Below are positions 1 to 5,216 of a DNA stretch of 5,271 nt, one piece after another (position 1 is the first letter of the stretch; every line of letters begins with the position of its first letter). The DNA comes from CAYRVF01 sp964427535 (lineage in GTDB: Bacteria; Chloroflexota; Ktedonobacteria; Ktedonobacterales; JADMIN01). The notes below the pieces were generated by a model. That model saw only the letters and a program-made list of their open reading frames with translations. It had not been told where the DNA came from and made no database searches. Location: assembly GCA_964427535.1 (NCBI GenBank), contig CAYRVF010000201.1:1-5271 (forward strand), written 5' to 3'. The translations under genes were made by a program, and so were the position numbers.

Positions 1-1571
1 TGGAGTACTTCATCTCCAGCCACGGCGCGCGTAAGGGTCTGGCCGACACCGCCTTGCGCACGGCGGAGTCGGGCTACCTGACTCGCCGCCTGATCGACGT
101 GGCGCAGGACGTCATCATTCTCGATGAAGACTGCGGCACCGAGGAAGGCATCTGGATCACCGAGAAGGACAGCCAGGAGATGAACGAGCCCTTCCGGGCA
201 CGTCTCTCGGGGCGCATCCTCGCGGCCAAGGTGCCAGGCTTCGACGACATCCCGGTGGGGACGGAGCTCGACGAGGAGATGGTCGACCGCATCATCGAGG
301 CGGGTGTCCAGGAGGTCTACTGCCGGTCAGTGCTGCAGTGCCGCACGAAGTTCGGCGTCTGCCGCAAGTGCTATGGGCGCAATCTAGCTGCGGGCAAGCT
401 GGTCGAGATCGGCGACGCGGTGGGCATCATCGCGGCGCAGTCCATCGGCGAGCCGGGCACGCAGCTCACGATGCGGACGTTCCACACTGGTGGTATCGCC
501 GGCGCGACCGACGACATCACCCAGGGCCTGCCGCGCGTCGAGGAGCTCTTCGAGTCGCGTGTGCCGAAGGAGAAGGCGATCATCAGTGAGGTTGATGGCC
601 GGGTCGAGGTGCATACCGATGAGTCGGGTGCGACCGAGATCTGGGTGCAGCCCATCGAAGACGCCATCTCCGATGAGTACGTCCTCCCGGAGGGCGTCGA
701 GCCGCGTGTCAAGTCTGGCGACAAGGTGAAGCTGGGCCAGGTGCTCGCCGTCACCCCGGATGGACAGGAAATCCGGGCGCGGATGGAAGGCACCGTAGAG
801 GTGCACGACGAGAACCCGCGGGTGATCGTTCGCGACGAGCCAGAGCCGCGCAAGTACACGATTCCGGCGTCCGCGCGCATCCACGACGAGGTGATTCGTC
901 AGGGTGTCGTCGAGGCCGGGCAGCCGCTCACCTACGGGCTGATCGACCCGCAGGACGTGCTCCACATTCGTGGGCGCGAGGCGGTGCATCTGTACCTCGT
1001 CAAGGAGGTCCAGAAGGTCTACCGCTCGACTGGCGTGTATATCAACGACAAGCACATCGAGATCATCGTACGCCAGATGCTCCGGCGCGTGCGCATCGAG
1101 GATCCCGGTGACACCGACCTGCTGCCGAACGAGCTGGTCGATCGGTTCCAGTACGAGAGCACCAACGAGCGCATTCTCGCCGAAGGCGGCGAGCCGGCGA
1201 CGGCTCAGACCGTGCTGCTCGGTGTGACGAAGGCCTCGCTCAACACCGAGAGCTTCCTCGCGGCGGCGTCCTTCCAGGAGACGACGCGAGTGCTCACGGA
1301 GGCGGCGATCACTGGGGCGACCGATCACCTGCGCGGCCTGAAGGAGAACGTCATCATCGGCAAGCTGATCCCGGCCGGCACCGGCCTGGAGCAGCGCAGC
1401 CAGCTCCGCGAGAAGCAGCGCCAGGAGCGCCTTGCGGCCGCGATGTCGGCGTCGGGACTGGGTGCCCTTGGTATGGGCAGCGGCCTCGGCGACGGCTTCG
1501 AGCAGGACTTCGGTGATGGCAACCTCGGCGGCGACGGCTCGGCTGTTGACAGTCTGCCGGGTGAGTGGTAA
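1..1571 (+). CDS. rpoC: RNA polymerase beta' subunit, C-terminal part (5' end outside window)
   Basis: Catalytic beta' subunit of bacterial RNA polymerase. The frame is open from the window edge (first full codon at 3) and gives 522 residues to TAA at 1569-1571. It opens in the bridge helix (EYFISSHGARKGLADTA, near E. coli residue 771). Next come the four cysteines of the second zinc site, at fragment residues 44, 113, 120 and 123. The trigger loop follows at about 141-164 (AAQSIGEPGTQLT, then MRTFHTGG), with Met157 and His161 matching E. coli M932 and H936. The loop runs straight on into DITQGLPRVEELFE, so the large SI3 insertion of Proteobacteria is absent. The conserved C-terminal block ends with NVIIGKLIPAGTG (449-461), followed by about 61 variable residues rich in Gly, Gln and acidic residues. 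The TTG at 54 is internal, not the start. The adjacent rpsL suggests possible read-through from the rpoBC operon into the str operon. Confidence 0.98.
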   Translation, partial: EYFISSHGARKGLADTALRTAESGYLTRRLIDVAQDVIILDEDCGTEEGIWITEKDSQEMNEPFRARLSGRILAAKVPGFDDIPVGTELDEEMVDRIIEAGVQEVYCRSVLQCRTKFGVCRKCYGRNLAAGKLVEIGDAVGIIAAQSIGEPGTQLTMRTFHTGGIAGATDDITQGLPRVEELFESRVPKEKAIISEVDGRVEVHTDESGATEIWVQPIEDAISDEYVLPEGVEPRVKSGDKVKLGQVLAVTPDGQEIRARMEGTVEVHDENPRVIVRDEPEPRKYTIPASARIHDEVIRQGVVEAGQPLTYGLIDPQDVLHIRGREAVHLYLVKEVQKVYRSTGVYINDKHIEIIVRQMLRRVRIEDPGDTDLLPNELVDRFQYESTNERILAEGGEPATAQTVLLGVTKASLNTESFLAAASFQETTRVLTEAAITGATDHLRGLKENVIIGKLIPAGTGLEQRSQLREKQRQERLAAAMSASGLGALGMGSGLGDGFEQDFGDGNLGGDGSAVDSLPGEW

Positions 1572-1587
1572 CATTCACTATTGTGTG

Positions 1588-1637
1588 TCAGTGGGGCGTC
1601 TTGTGACGGGCCAGCACCCGCCGCGACGTCCCACTGA
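1588..1637 (+). promoter_or_regulatory. Long hairpin in the rpoC-rpsL spacer
   Basis: The arm TCAGTGGGGCGTC (1588-1600) pairs with GACGTCCCACTGA (1625-1637): 13 consecutive pairs in RNA, 12 Watson-Crick and one G-U. Past a two-base TT bulge the stem can continue with 1603-1605/1622-1624, an A-C mismatch and CGGG/CCCG (1607-1610/1617-1620), closing on the six-base loop CCAGCA. It starts 16 bases after the rpoC stop. No T-run follows, so it is not a canonical intrinsic terminator. An attenuator, an RNase processing site separating rpoC from str mRNA, or a stability element are all possible. The structure is seen in the sequence; the role is inferred. Confidence 0.65.
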
Positions 1638-1650
1638 GGCAAGCCGGTTG

Positions 1651-1688
1651 CATCTGGCCAGAGTGGCGACAGACGCACATCTGGCGAG
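1651..1688 (+). repeat. Short direct repeat with embedded palindrome upstream of rpsL
   Basis: CATCTGGCCAG (1651-1661) recurs as CATCTGGCGAG (1678-1688), 10 of 11 bases identical, offset 27 bases. The first copy contains the perfect 10-base palindrome TCTGGCCAGA (1653-1662). It lies between the long spacer hairpin and the rpsL ribosome binding site. It could be a protein- or ribosome-binding element, but chance is not excluded in a sequence this short. Confidence 0.35.
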
Positions 1689-1708
1689 TAATTTCGAATC
1701 TATGGAGT

Positions 1709-1714
1709 GAGGAG
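1709..1714 (+). promoter_or_regulatory. Ribosome binding site of rpsL
   Basis: GAGGAG lies six bases upstream of a TTG codon. It decides the rpsL start at 1721, because no ATG or GTG in this frame lies close upstream that would fit the S12 N-terminus. Confidence 0.85.
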
Positions 1715-1720
1715 AATCCC

Positions 1721-2158
1721 TTGCCGACGATCAATCAGTTGGTACGCAAGGGCCGTGGCAAGAAGGTCCGGAAGAGCAAAGCGCCGGCGCTGCAATTTTC
1801 ATTCAACGCGCTCAAGAACCGGACCCAGAAGTTGCCCGGCGCACCGCAGAAGCGGGGTGTCTGCACACAGGTCCGCACGATGACGCCAAAGAAGCCGAAC
1901 TCGGCGCTGCGCAAGATCGCGCGCGTGCGCCTGACCAACGGCTATGAGGTCACGGCCTACATCCCCGGCGAAGGTCACAACCTTCAGGAGCACTCGGTGG
2001 TGCTGATCCGCGGGGGTCGTGTGAAGGACCTGCCGAGCGTGCGCTATCACATCGTGCGTGGCACGCTGGATAGCCAGGGCGTCGACAAGCGCCGCCAGGG
2101 CCGTTCAAAGTATGGCGCGAAGAAGCCGAAGGCGGGCGCTGCTGCCGGCCGCCGGTAA
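1721..2158 (+). CDS. rpsL: 30S ribosomal protein S12
   Basis: S12 sits at the 30S decoding centre and controls accuracy and streptomycin response. The 145-residue product starts MPTINQLVRKGR from a TTG codon with a good Shine-Dalgarno. It has the core TPKKPNSALRK (55-65), GEGHNLQEHSV (83-93), IRGGRVKDLP (96-105) and RSKYGAKKPK (128-137). Lys57 and Lys102 match the E. coli streptomycin-site lysines (43 and 88 counting Met), and Asp103 is the residue methylthiolated by RimO in some bacteria. About 14 extra residues near 25-41, compared with E. coli, match the longer N-terminal loop of Bacillus-type S12. The tail AGAAAGRR extends slightly past the usual end. Residue 106 is Ser where the family normally has Gly (LPSVRYH instead of LPGVRYH). 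No rpl7Ae-type gene lies between rpoC and rpsL. Confidence 0.98.
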   Translation: MPTINQLVRKGRGKKVRKSKAPALQFSFNALKNRTQKLPGAPQKRGVCTQVRTMTPKKPNSALRKIARVRLTNGYEVTAYIPGEGHNLQEHSVVLIRGGRVKDLPSVRYHIVRGTLDSQGVDKRRQGRSKYGAKKPKAGAAAGRR

Positions 2159-2287
2159 TTGATGTTTGTGTTGTTTGATTTGACAGTTCTCGCTTTCTGA
2201 TCCGTGGCATGTTTATTGGTGCGGCAGAGAGTCTAGAGCGTATATCGATTGCATTGGCCGATACCCACGACAGCGAAGCGGGCACCG

Positions 2288-2308
2288 TCTCGCGAGAGCG
2301 GCGCTCTC
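2288..2308 (+). repeat. Overlapping palindrome and hairpin in the rpsL-rpsG spacer
   Basis: TCTCGCGAGA (2288-2297) is a perfect 10-base palindrome. It overlaps a second inverted repeat in which GAGAGC (2294-2299) pairs with GCTCTC (2303-2308) around a three-base GGC loop. The two pairings share bases 2294-2297 and cannot form together in one RNA. The next bases are CCTTCTCC, not a T-run, so a terminator is not supported. Confidence 0.45.
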
Positions 2309-2338
2309 CCTTCTCCGTCGTTCGGTCGGCGTGATAAC

Positions 2339-2370
2339 CACGGCTGGATGCGAAGTACGCGCCAGCAGTG
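2339..2370 (+). promoter_or_regulatory. Bulged hairpin in the rpsG leader
   Basis: The outer pairs are CAC (2339-2341) with GTG (2368-2370). A G-A mismatch follows, then GCTGG (2343-2347) with CCAGC (2362-2366). After a single bulged A at 2348, TGCG (2349-2352) pairs with CGCG (2358-2361), one pair being T-G, around the five-base loop AAGTA. That is 12 pairs in 32 bases with a bulge and a mismatch, a form compatible with a protein-binding RNA stem. Function is not shown. Confidence 0.45.
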
Positions 2371-2378
2371 TCGGGTGA

Positions 2379-2384
2379 CCTCCT
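2379..2384 (+). promoter_or_regulatory. Candidate anti-Shine-Dalgarno for rpsG
   Basis: CCTCCT is an exact complement of AGGAGG (2511-2516), the core of the rpsG ribosome binding site about 127 bases downstream. Pairing would hide the site. It follows directly after the arm GTCGGGTG (2370-2377), which can pair with 2447-2454. A six-base match can arise by chance, so this is a candidate only. Confidence 0.3.
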
Positions 2385-2445
2385 GGTGGGATGTTGAGCC
2401 AATTGGCCTCTGCCCACACTTGCGCTGTAGCGGCGCGCGGGAAAA

Positions 2446-2464
2446 GCACCCGACTGTGGGGTGC
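2446..2464 (+). promoter_or_regulatory. Hairpin upstream of rpsG, with competing partners
   Basis: GCACCC (2446-2451) pairs with GGGTGC (2459-2464) around the seven-base loop GACTGTG. The same bases have other partners: CACCCGAC (2447-2454) matches GTCGGGTG (2370-2377) over 8 bases, and TGTGGG (2455-2460) matches CCCACA (2413-2418) over 6. A smaller stem, AGGCA/TGCCT (2467-2471/2477-2481), follows. The local hairpin and the longer-range pairings exclude each other. No T-run follows. Confidence 0.45.
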
Positions 2465-2508
2465 CGAGGCATGTTCTGCCTGGGCGCCCTTCGCTATGTC
2501 TGGCGCAC

Positions 2509-2516
2509 AGAGGAGG
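2509..2516 (+). promoter_or_regulatory. Ribosome binding site of rpsG
   Basis: AGAGGAGG is an excellent Shine-Dalgarno, nine bases before the ATG at 2526. It fixes that start over the in-frame upstream ATG at 2391, which has no proper site. A small stem, TCTG/CAGA (2499-2502/2508-2511), overlaps its first bases. Confidence 0.9.
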
Positions 2517-2525
2517 ATCGAGCAT

Positions 2526-2999
2526 ATGCCTCGACGAGCTAAGGTTTCACATCGCCCGGTTTTGCCGGATCCGAAGTTCAACAATCGGGACGTCACGCGC
2601 CTGATCGGACGTCTGATGATGGACGGAAAGCGCAGCCTGGCGGAACGCATTATTTACGATGCGCTCGATATCATCGAGCAGCGCGCTAAGCGCAACCCGA
2701 TCGATGTCTTCCAGCAGGCCCTGCGCGCGGCCACCCCGATGGTTGAGGTGAAGCCGCGGCGCGTTGGCGGCGCGACGTATCAGGTGCCGGTCGAGATCCG
2801 CAGCGAGCGGCGGACCGCCCTGGCGATGCGCTGGCTCATCTCCTCGGCCCGCAAGCGGACCGGTGGACGGTCGATGGCCGACAAGCTGGCCGCTGAGCTC
2901 ATGGATGCCGCGGCGGGCCAAGGCGCAACCATTCGAAAACGTGAAGAAACCCATAAGATGGCGGAGTCGAACAGGGCCTTCGCCCACTATCGCTGGTAG
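2526..2999 (+). CDS. rpsG: 30S ribosomal protein S7
   Basis: S7 is a primary 16S rRNA binder that organises the 30S head and lies near the exit site. In several bacteria it also represses its own operon by binding the mRNA. The product is 157 residues, the usual short-form bacterial length. It starts MPRRAKVSHRPVLPDP and has the family signature PRRVGGATYQVPVE at 77-90. The end is also typical, with a KREETHKMAE stretch and a terminal NRAFAHYRW. Start choice rests on the strong ribosome binding site and the family N-terminus. A longer in-frame version from 2391 would add 45 residues that do not resemble S7. fusA begins 19 bases after the stop, so the two are almost certainly co-transcribed. 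The unusually long upstream spacer is the odd part. Confidence 0.98.
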   Translation: MPRRAKVSHRPVLPDPKFNNRDVTRLIGRLMMDGKRSLAERIIYDALDIIEQRAKRNPIDVFQQALRAATPMVEVKPRRVGGATYQVPVEIRSERRTALAMRWLISSARKRTGGRSMADKLAAELMDAAAGQGATIRKREETHKMAESNRAFAHYRW

Positions 3000-3010
3000 T
3001 CCAGCAGACT

Positions 3011-3016
3011 GAGGAG
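3011..3016 (+). promoter_or_regulatory. Ribosome binding site of fusA (short spacing)
   Basis: GAGGAG ends only two bases before the ATG at 3019. If only GAGG (3011-3014) is used in pairing, the gap becomes four. The EF-G N-terminus supports this start. Coupling to rpsG translation, whose stop is 19 bases upstream, may help initiation. Confidence 0.8.
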
Positions 3017-3018
3017 TT

Positions 3019-5118
3019 ATGGCTACCACCAGAGAATATCCACTCGAAAAAACCCGAAATATTGGCATCATTGCCCATATCGACGCCGGCAAGACGACCA
3101 CCACGGAGCGTATCCTCTTCTATACGAAGAAGATCCACCGCATCGGTGAGGTGCATGAAGGCGCCGCGACGATGGACTGGATGCCCCAGGAGCAAGAGCG
3201 CGGCATCACCATCACGTCCGCCGCGACGACATGCTTCTGGCTGGGGCATCGCATCAACATCATCGACACCCCCGGCCACGTCGACTTCACCGTCGAGGTG
3301 GAGCGTTCGCTGCGCGTGCTCGACGGTGGCGTCGTGGTCTTCGACGCCGTCGCCGGCGTTGAGCCACAGTCCGAGACGGTCTGGCGCCAGGCCGACAAGT
3401 ATCACGTGCCGCGCATCTGCTTCGTCAACAAGATGGATCGCACCGGCGCGGACTTCTGGCGCACGGTCTCGATGATCGTCGACCGCCTGAACGCCAAGCC
3501 CGTGCCGATCCAGATTCCGATCGGCCGCGAGAGTGGCTTCAAGGGCTTCGTCGACCTGATCGAGCAGAAGGGCGTCATCTTCACCGACGACCTCGGCACG
3601 AAGTCCGAGACGGCGGAGATTCCGGCTGATCTCGCCGAGGAGGCGCGCAAGCATCGTGAGGCGATGATCGAGGCGATTGCCGAGACCGACGAGGCGCTCA
3701 CGCTGAAGTACCTCGAAGGCGAAGAGATTTCCGTGCAGGAGCTGCGCGAGGCGCTGCGCCGCGCGACCATCGCCGGAACGCTCGTGCCGGTACTGTGCGG
3801 CTCGGCCCTCAAGAACAAAGGCGTGCAGGCGATGCTCGACGGCGTCGTCCACTACCTGCCGTCTCCGCTGGAGATTCCCGCGCCGGTTGCGACGCGCCTC
3901 GGCACCGATGAGGAAATGCCGGTGGTGGTGAGCGATGATGGCGAGTTCATCGCGCTCGCGTTCAAGATCGTGGCGGACCCCTTCGTGGGCCGGCTGACGT
4001 ACTTCCGTGTCTACTCCGGCACGCTCTCCTCGGGCTCCTACGTCTACAACTCGACGAAGCAGAACAAGGAGCGCATCGGACGCCTGCTGCAGATGCACGC
4101 CAATCACCGCGAAGACATCGATAAGATCTACGCCGGTGACATCTGCGCCGCCGTCGGCCTGAAGAACACCTTCACCGGCGACACGCTCTGCGAGCAGGAC
4201 AATCCGGTGCTGTTGGAGTCTATCGTCTTCCCGACGCCGGTGATCGCCATCGCCGTCGAGCCGAAGACGAAGGCCGACCAGGACAAGATGGGCATCGCTC
4301 TCCAGCGCCTCGCCGAAGAGGATCCGACCTTCCGCGTCCACACCGACGAGGATTCCGGTCAGACCATCATCGAAGGCATGGGCGAGCTGCACCTCGAAGT
4401 CATCGTGGACCGCATGTTCCGCGAGTTCAAGGTCGAGGCGAATGTTGGCCGGCCGCAGGTGGCGTATCGCGAGACGATCACCCGCCAGGCGCAGGCCGAG
4501 GGACGCTTCGTCCGGCAGTCCGGTGGTCGTGGCCAGTACGGCGACGTGTACATCCGCGTCGAGCCGCTGGAGCGCGGCAAGGGCTTTGAATTCGTCAACG
4601 GCATCGTCGGCGGCGTGGTGCCGAAGGAATACATCAAGCCGACCGAAGAAGGCGTGCGCGAGGCGCTGGAGAGCGGCGTGATCGCCGGGTATCCTGTCGT
4701 CGACGTGCGGGCGACACTCTACGACGGGTCGTATCACGACGTCGACTCGTCCGAGATGGCCTTTAAGACGGCAGGCTCGATGGGCTTCCGGGCGGCGGCG
4801 CAGAAGGCTGGGCCGGTGCTGTTGGAGCCGATCGTGCAGGTCGAGGTCACGACGTCGCCTGACTTCTTCGGTGATGTGCTCGGCGACCTGAACCGGCGCC
4901 GTGGGCAGATCATCGGCTCGGAGGAGCGCGGCGGCTCGCAGATCATTCGCGCGCACGTGCCGCTCGCCGAGATGTTTGGCTATGTGAACGAGCTACGCTC
5001 GATGACCAGCGGACGCGCATCATATTCCATGCAGTTCTCGCACTATGAGGAAGTGCCGCGCAACATCGCCGAGGAAGTCAAGGCGAAGTCGTCTGGCAAG
5101 CCGGTGCGAGCATCATAG
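3019..5118 (+). CDS. fusA: Translation elongation factor G
   Basis: EF-G is a cytoplasmic GTPase that drives tRNA-mRNA translocation and, with RRF, ribosome recycling. The 699-residue product is full length. G-domain motifs: P-loop AHIDAGKT (19-26), switch I RGITIT with Thr64 (61-66), DTPGH with His87 (83-87), NKMD (137-140), and GSA (261-263). The G' insert lies at about 160-255 and the beta-barrel domain II at about 290-400. Domain III contains EGMGELHLEV (452-461). Domain IV begins near SGGRGQYGD (501-509), with its tip loop near YHDVDSSEM (572-580). Domain V begins near 606 (VQVEVTTSPDFFGD). The start MATTREYPLEKTRNIG is typical. Residue 37 is Lys where the FYTG motif normally has Gly. 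No frameshift or missing catalytic residue is seen. The classical EF-G type, rather than an EF-G2 paralogue, is supported by str-operon context between rpsG and tuf. Confidence 0.99.
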   Translation: MATTREYPLEKTRNIGIIAHIDAGKTTTTERILFYTKKIHRIGEVHEGAATMDWMPQEQERGITITSAATTCFWLGHRINIIDTPGHVDFTVEVERSLRVLDGGVVVFDAVAGVEPQSETVWRQADKYHVPRICFVNKMDRTGADFWRTVSMIVDRLNAKPVPIQIPIGRESGFKGFVDLIEQKGVIFTDDLGTKSETAEIPADLAEEARKHREAMIEAIAETDEALTLKYLEGEEISVQELREALRRATIAGTLVPVLCGSALKNKGVQAMLDGVVHYLPSPLEIPAPVATRLGTDEEMPVVVSDDGEFIALAFKIVADPFVGRLTYFRVYSGTLSSGSYVYNSTKQNKERIGRLLQMHANHREDIDKIYAGDICAAVGLKNTFTGDTLCEQDNPVLLESIVFPTPVIAIAVEPKTKADQDKMGIALQRLAEEDPTFRVHTDEDSGQTIIEGMGELHLEVIVDRMFREFKVEANVGRPQVAYRETITRQAQAEGRFVRQSGGRGQYGDVYIRVEPLERGKGFEFVNGIVGGVVPKEYIKPTEEGVREALESGVIAGYPVVDVRATLYDGSYHDVDSSEMAFKTAGSMGFRAAAQKAGPVLLEPIVQVEVTTSPDFFGDVLGDLNRRRGQIIGSEERGGSQIIRAHVPLAEMFGYVNELRSMTSGRASYSMQFSHYEEVPRNIAEEVKAKSSGKPVRAS

Positions 5119-5147
5119 ACGAGCCATTTCTGATCGAGCGAACCGGA

Positions 5148-5184
5148 CATCCGGCAGCCATCCTCTGGGGGTAGCTGCCGGGTG
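5148..5184 (+). promoter_or_regulatory. Strong hairpin in the fusA-tuf spacer
   Basis: CCGGCAGC (5151-5158) and GCTGCCGG (5174-5181) are perfect 8-base complements. The stem extends outward by T-G, A-T and C-G (5148-5150/5182-5184) to 11 pairs. Inward, after a C-A mismatch, it continues with ATCC (5160-5163) against GGGT (5169-5172), one pair being T-G, to close on the loop TCTGG. It ends 32 bases before the tuf ATG. The bases after it are GTCCCAGG, so no U-tract and no canonical terminator. Attenuation, processing or translational control of tuf are possible; the role is inferred. Confidence 0.6.
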
Positions 5185-5198
5185 GTCCCAGGAAGCAT

Positions 5199-5208
5199 GA
5201 GGAGAGAG
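5199..5208 (+). promoter_or_regulatory. Ribosome binding site of tuf
   Basis: GAGGAGAGAG precedes the ATG at 5217. The GAGGAG core (5199-5204) is 12 bases from the start, slightly long; the overlapping GGAG/GAGAG registers are closer. Confidence 0.75.
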
Positions 5209-5216
5209 CCAAGACA

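Larger units (their letters stand above)
2159..2525 (+). other. Long rpsL-rpsG spacer, probable structured leader of rpsG
   Basis: These 367 bases between two ribosomal protein genes hold no convincing gene: open frames across them have no ribosome binding site and no recognisable protein pattern. The first 60 bases are T-rich, including TTGACA at 2180-2185 with no good -10 at normal spacing, and TTGGTG (2216-2221) 18 bases before GTATAT (2240-2245), a weak promoter-like pair. The remainder is GC-rich and full of inverted repeats, listed separately. In E. coli the rpsL-rpsG spacer is about 100 bases and contains the S7 translational operator. A similar role here is an inference from position only; I cannot align the two structures. 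An internal promoter is the main alternative. Confidence 0.5.

Noticed and set aside
54..56. TTG as a possible start of the rpoC product
   Set aside because: The frame continues upstream to the window edge with conserved bridge-helix residues, so this Leu codon is internal.
384..1574. 396-residue open frame on the - strand opposite rpoC
   Set aside because: Same antisense shadow pattern; the + strand encodes RpoC with all catalytic and zinc motifs.
1666..1694. GCGACA with TAATTT 17 bases later as an rpsL promoter
   Set aside because: Spacing is right but both boxes are weak, and a start there would leave a very short leader.
1702..1710. Two-codon frame ATG GAG TGA overlapping the rpsL ribosome binding site
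   Set aside because: It has no ribosome binding site of its own and is short enough to be pure chance.
2131..2181. Intrinsic terminator at the end of rpsL (GGCGG/CCGCC stem with downstream T-rich stretch)
   Set aside because: The stem is only five pairs with a 13-base loop, lies in coding sequence, and the T-rich part begins about ten bases later and is interrupted by G.
2180..2210. TTGACA as a -35 promoter box after rpsL
   Set aside because: The -35 is perfect but no acceptable -10 lies 16-18 bases downstream; the best (TGGCAT, spacing 19) matches only three positions. It is kept only as a remark in the spacer entry.
2391..2525. Upstream in-frame ATG extending S7 by 45 residues
   Set aside because: It has no proper ribosome binding site, the extension does not resemble S7, and AGAGGAGG sits at the right distance before the ATG at 2526.
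2249..2542. 97-codon open frame in the rpsL-rpsG spacer
   Set aside because: It starts with TTG without a Shine-Dalgarno, overlaps the rpsG start, has no recognisable motif, and has an amino-acid makeup like random GC-rich sequence.
2899..4956. 685-residue open frame on the - strand opposite fusA
   Set aside because: It is an antisense shadow of a high-GC gene. The translation is low-complexity (rich in R, H, D, L, V), has no recognisable domain, and the + strand frame is unmistakably EF-G.
5143..5154. Small inverted repeat CCGGACATCCGG before tuf
   Set aside because: Only four or five pairs, and it competes with the far stronger hairpin at 5148-5184.
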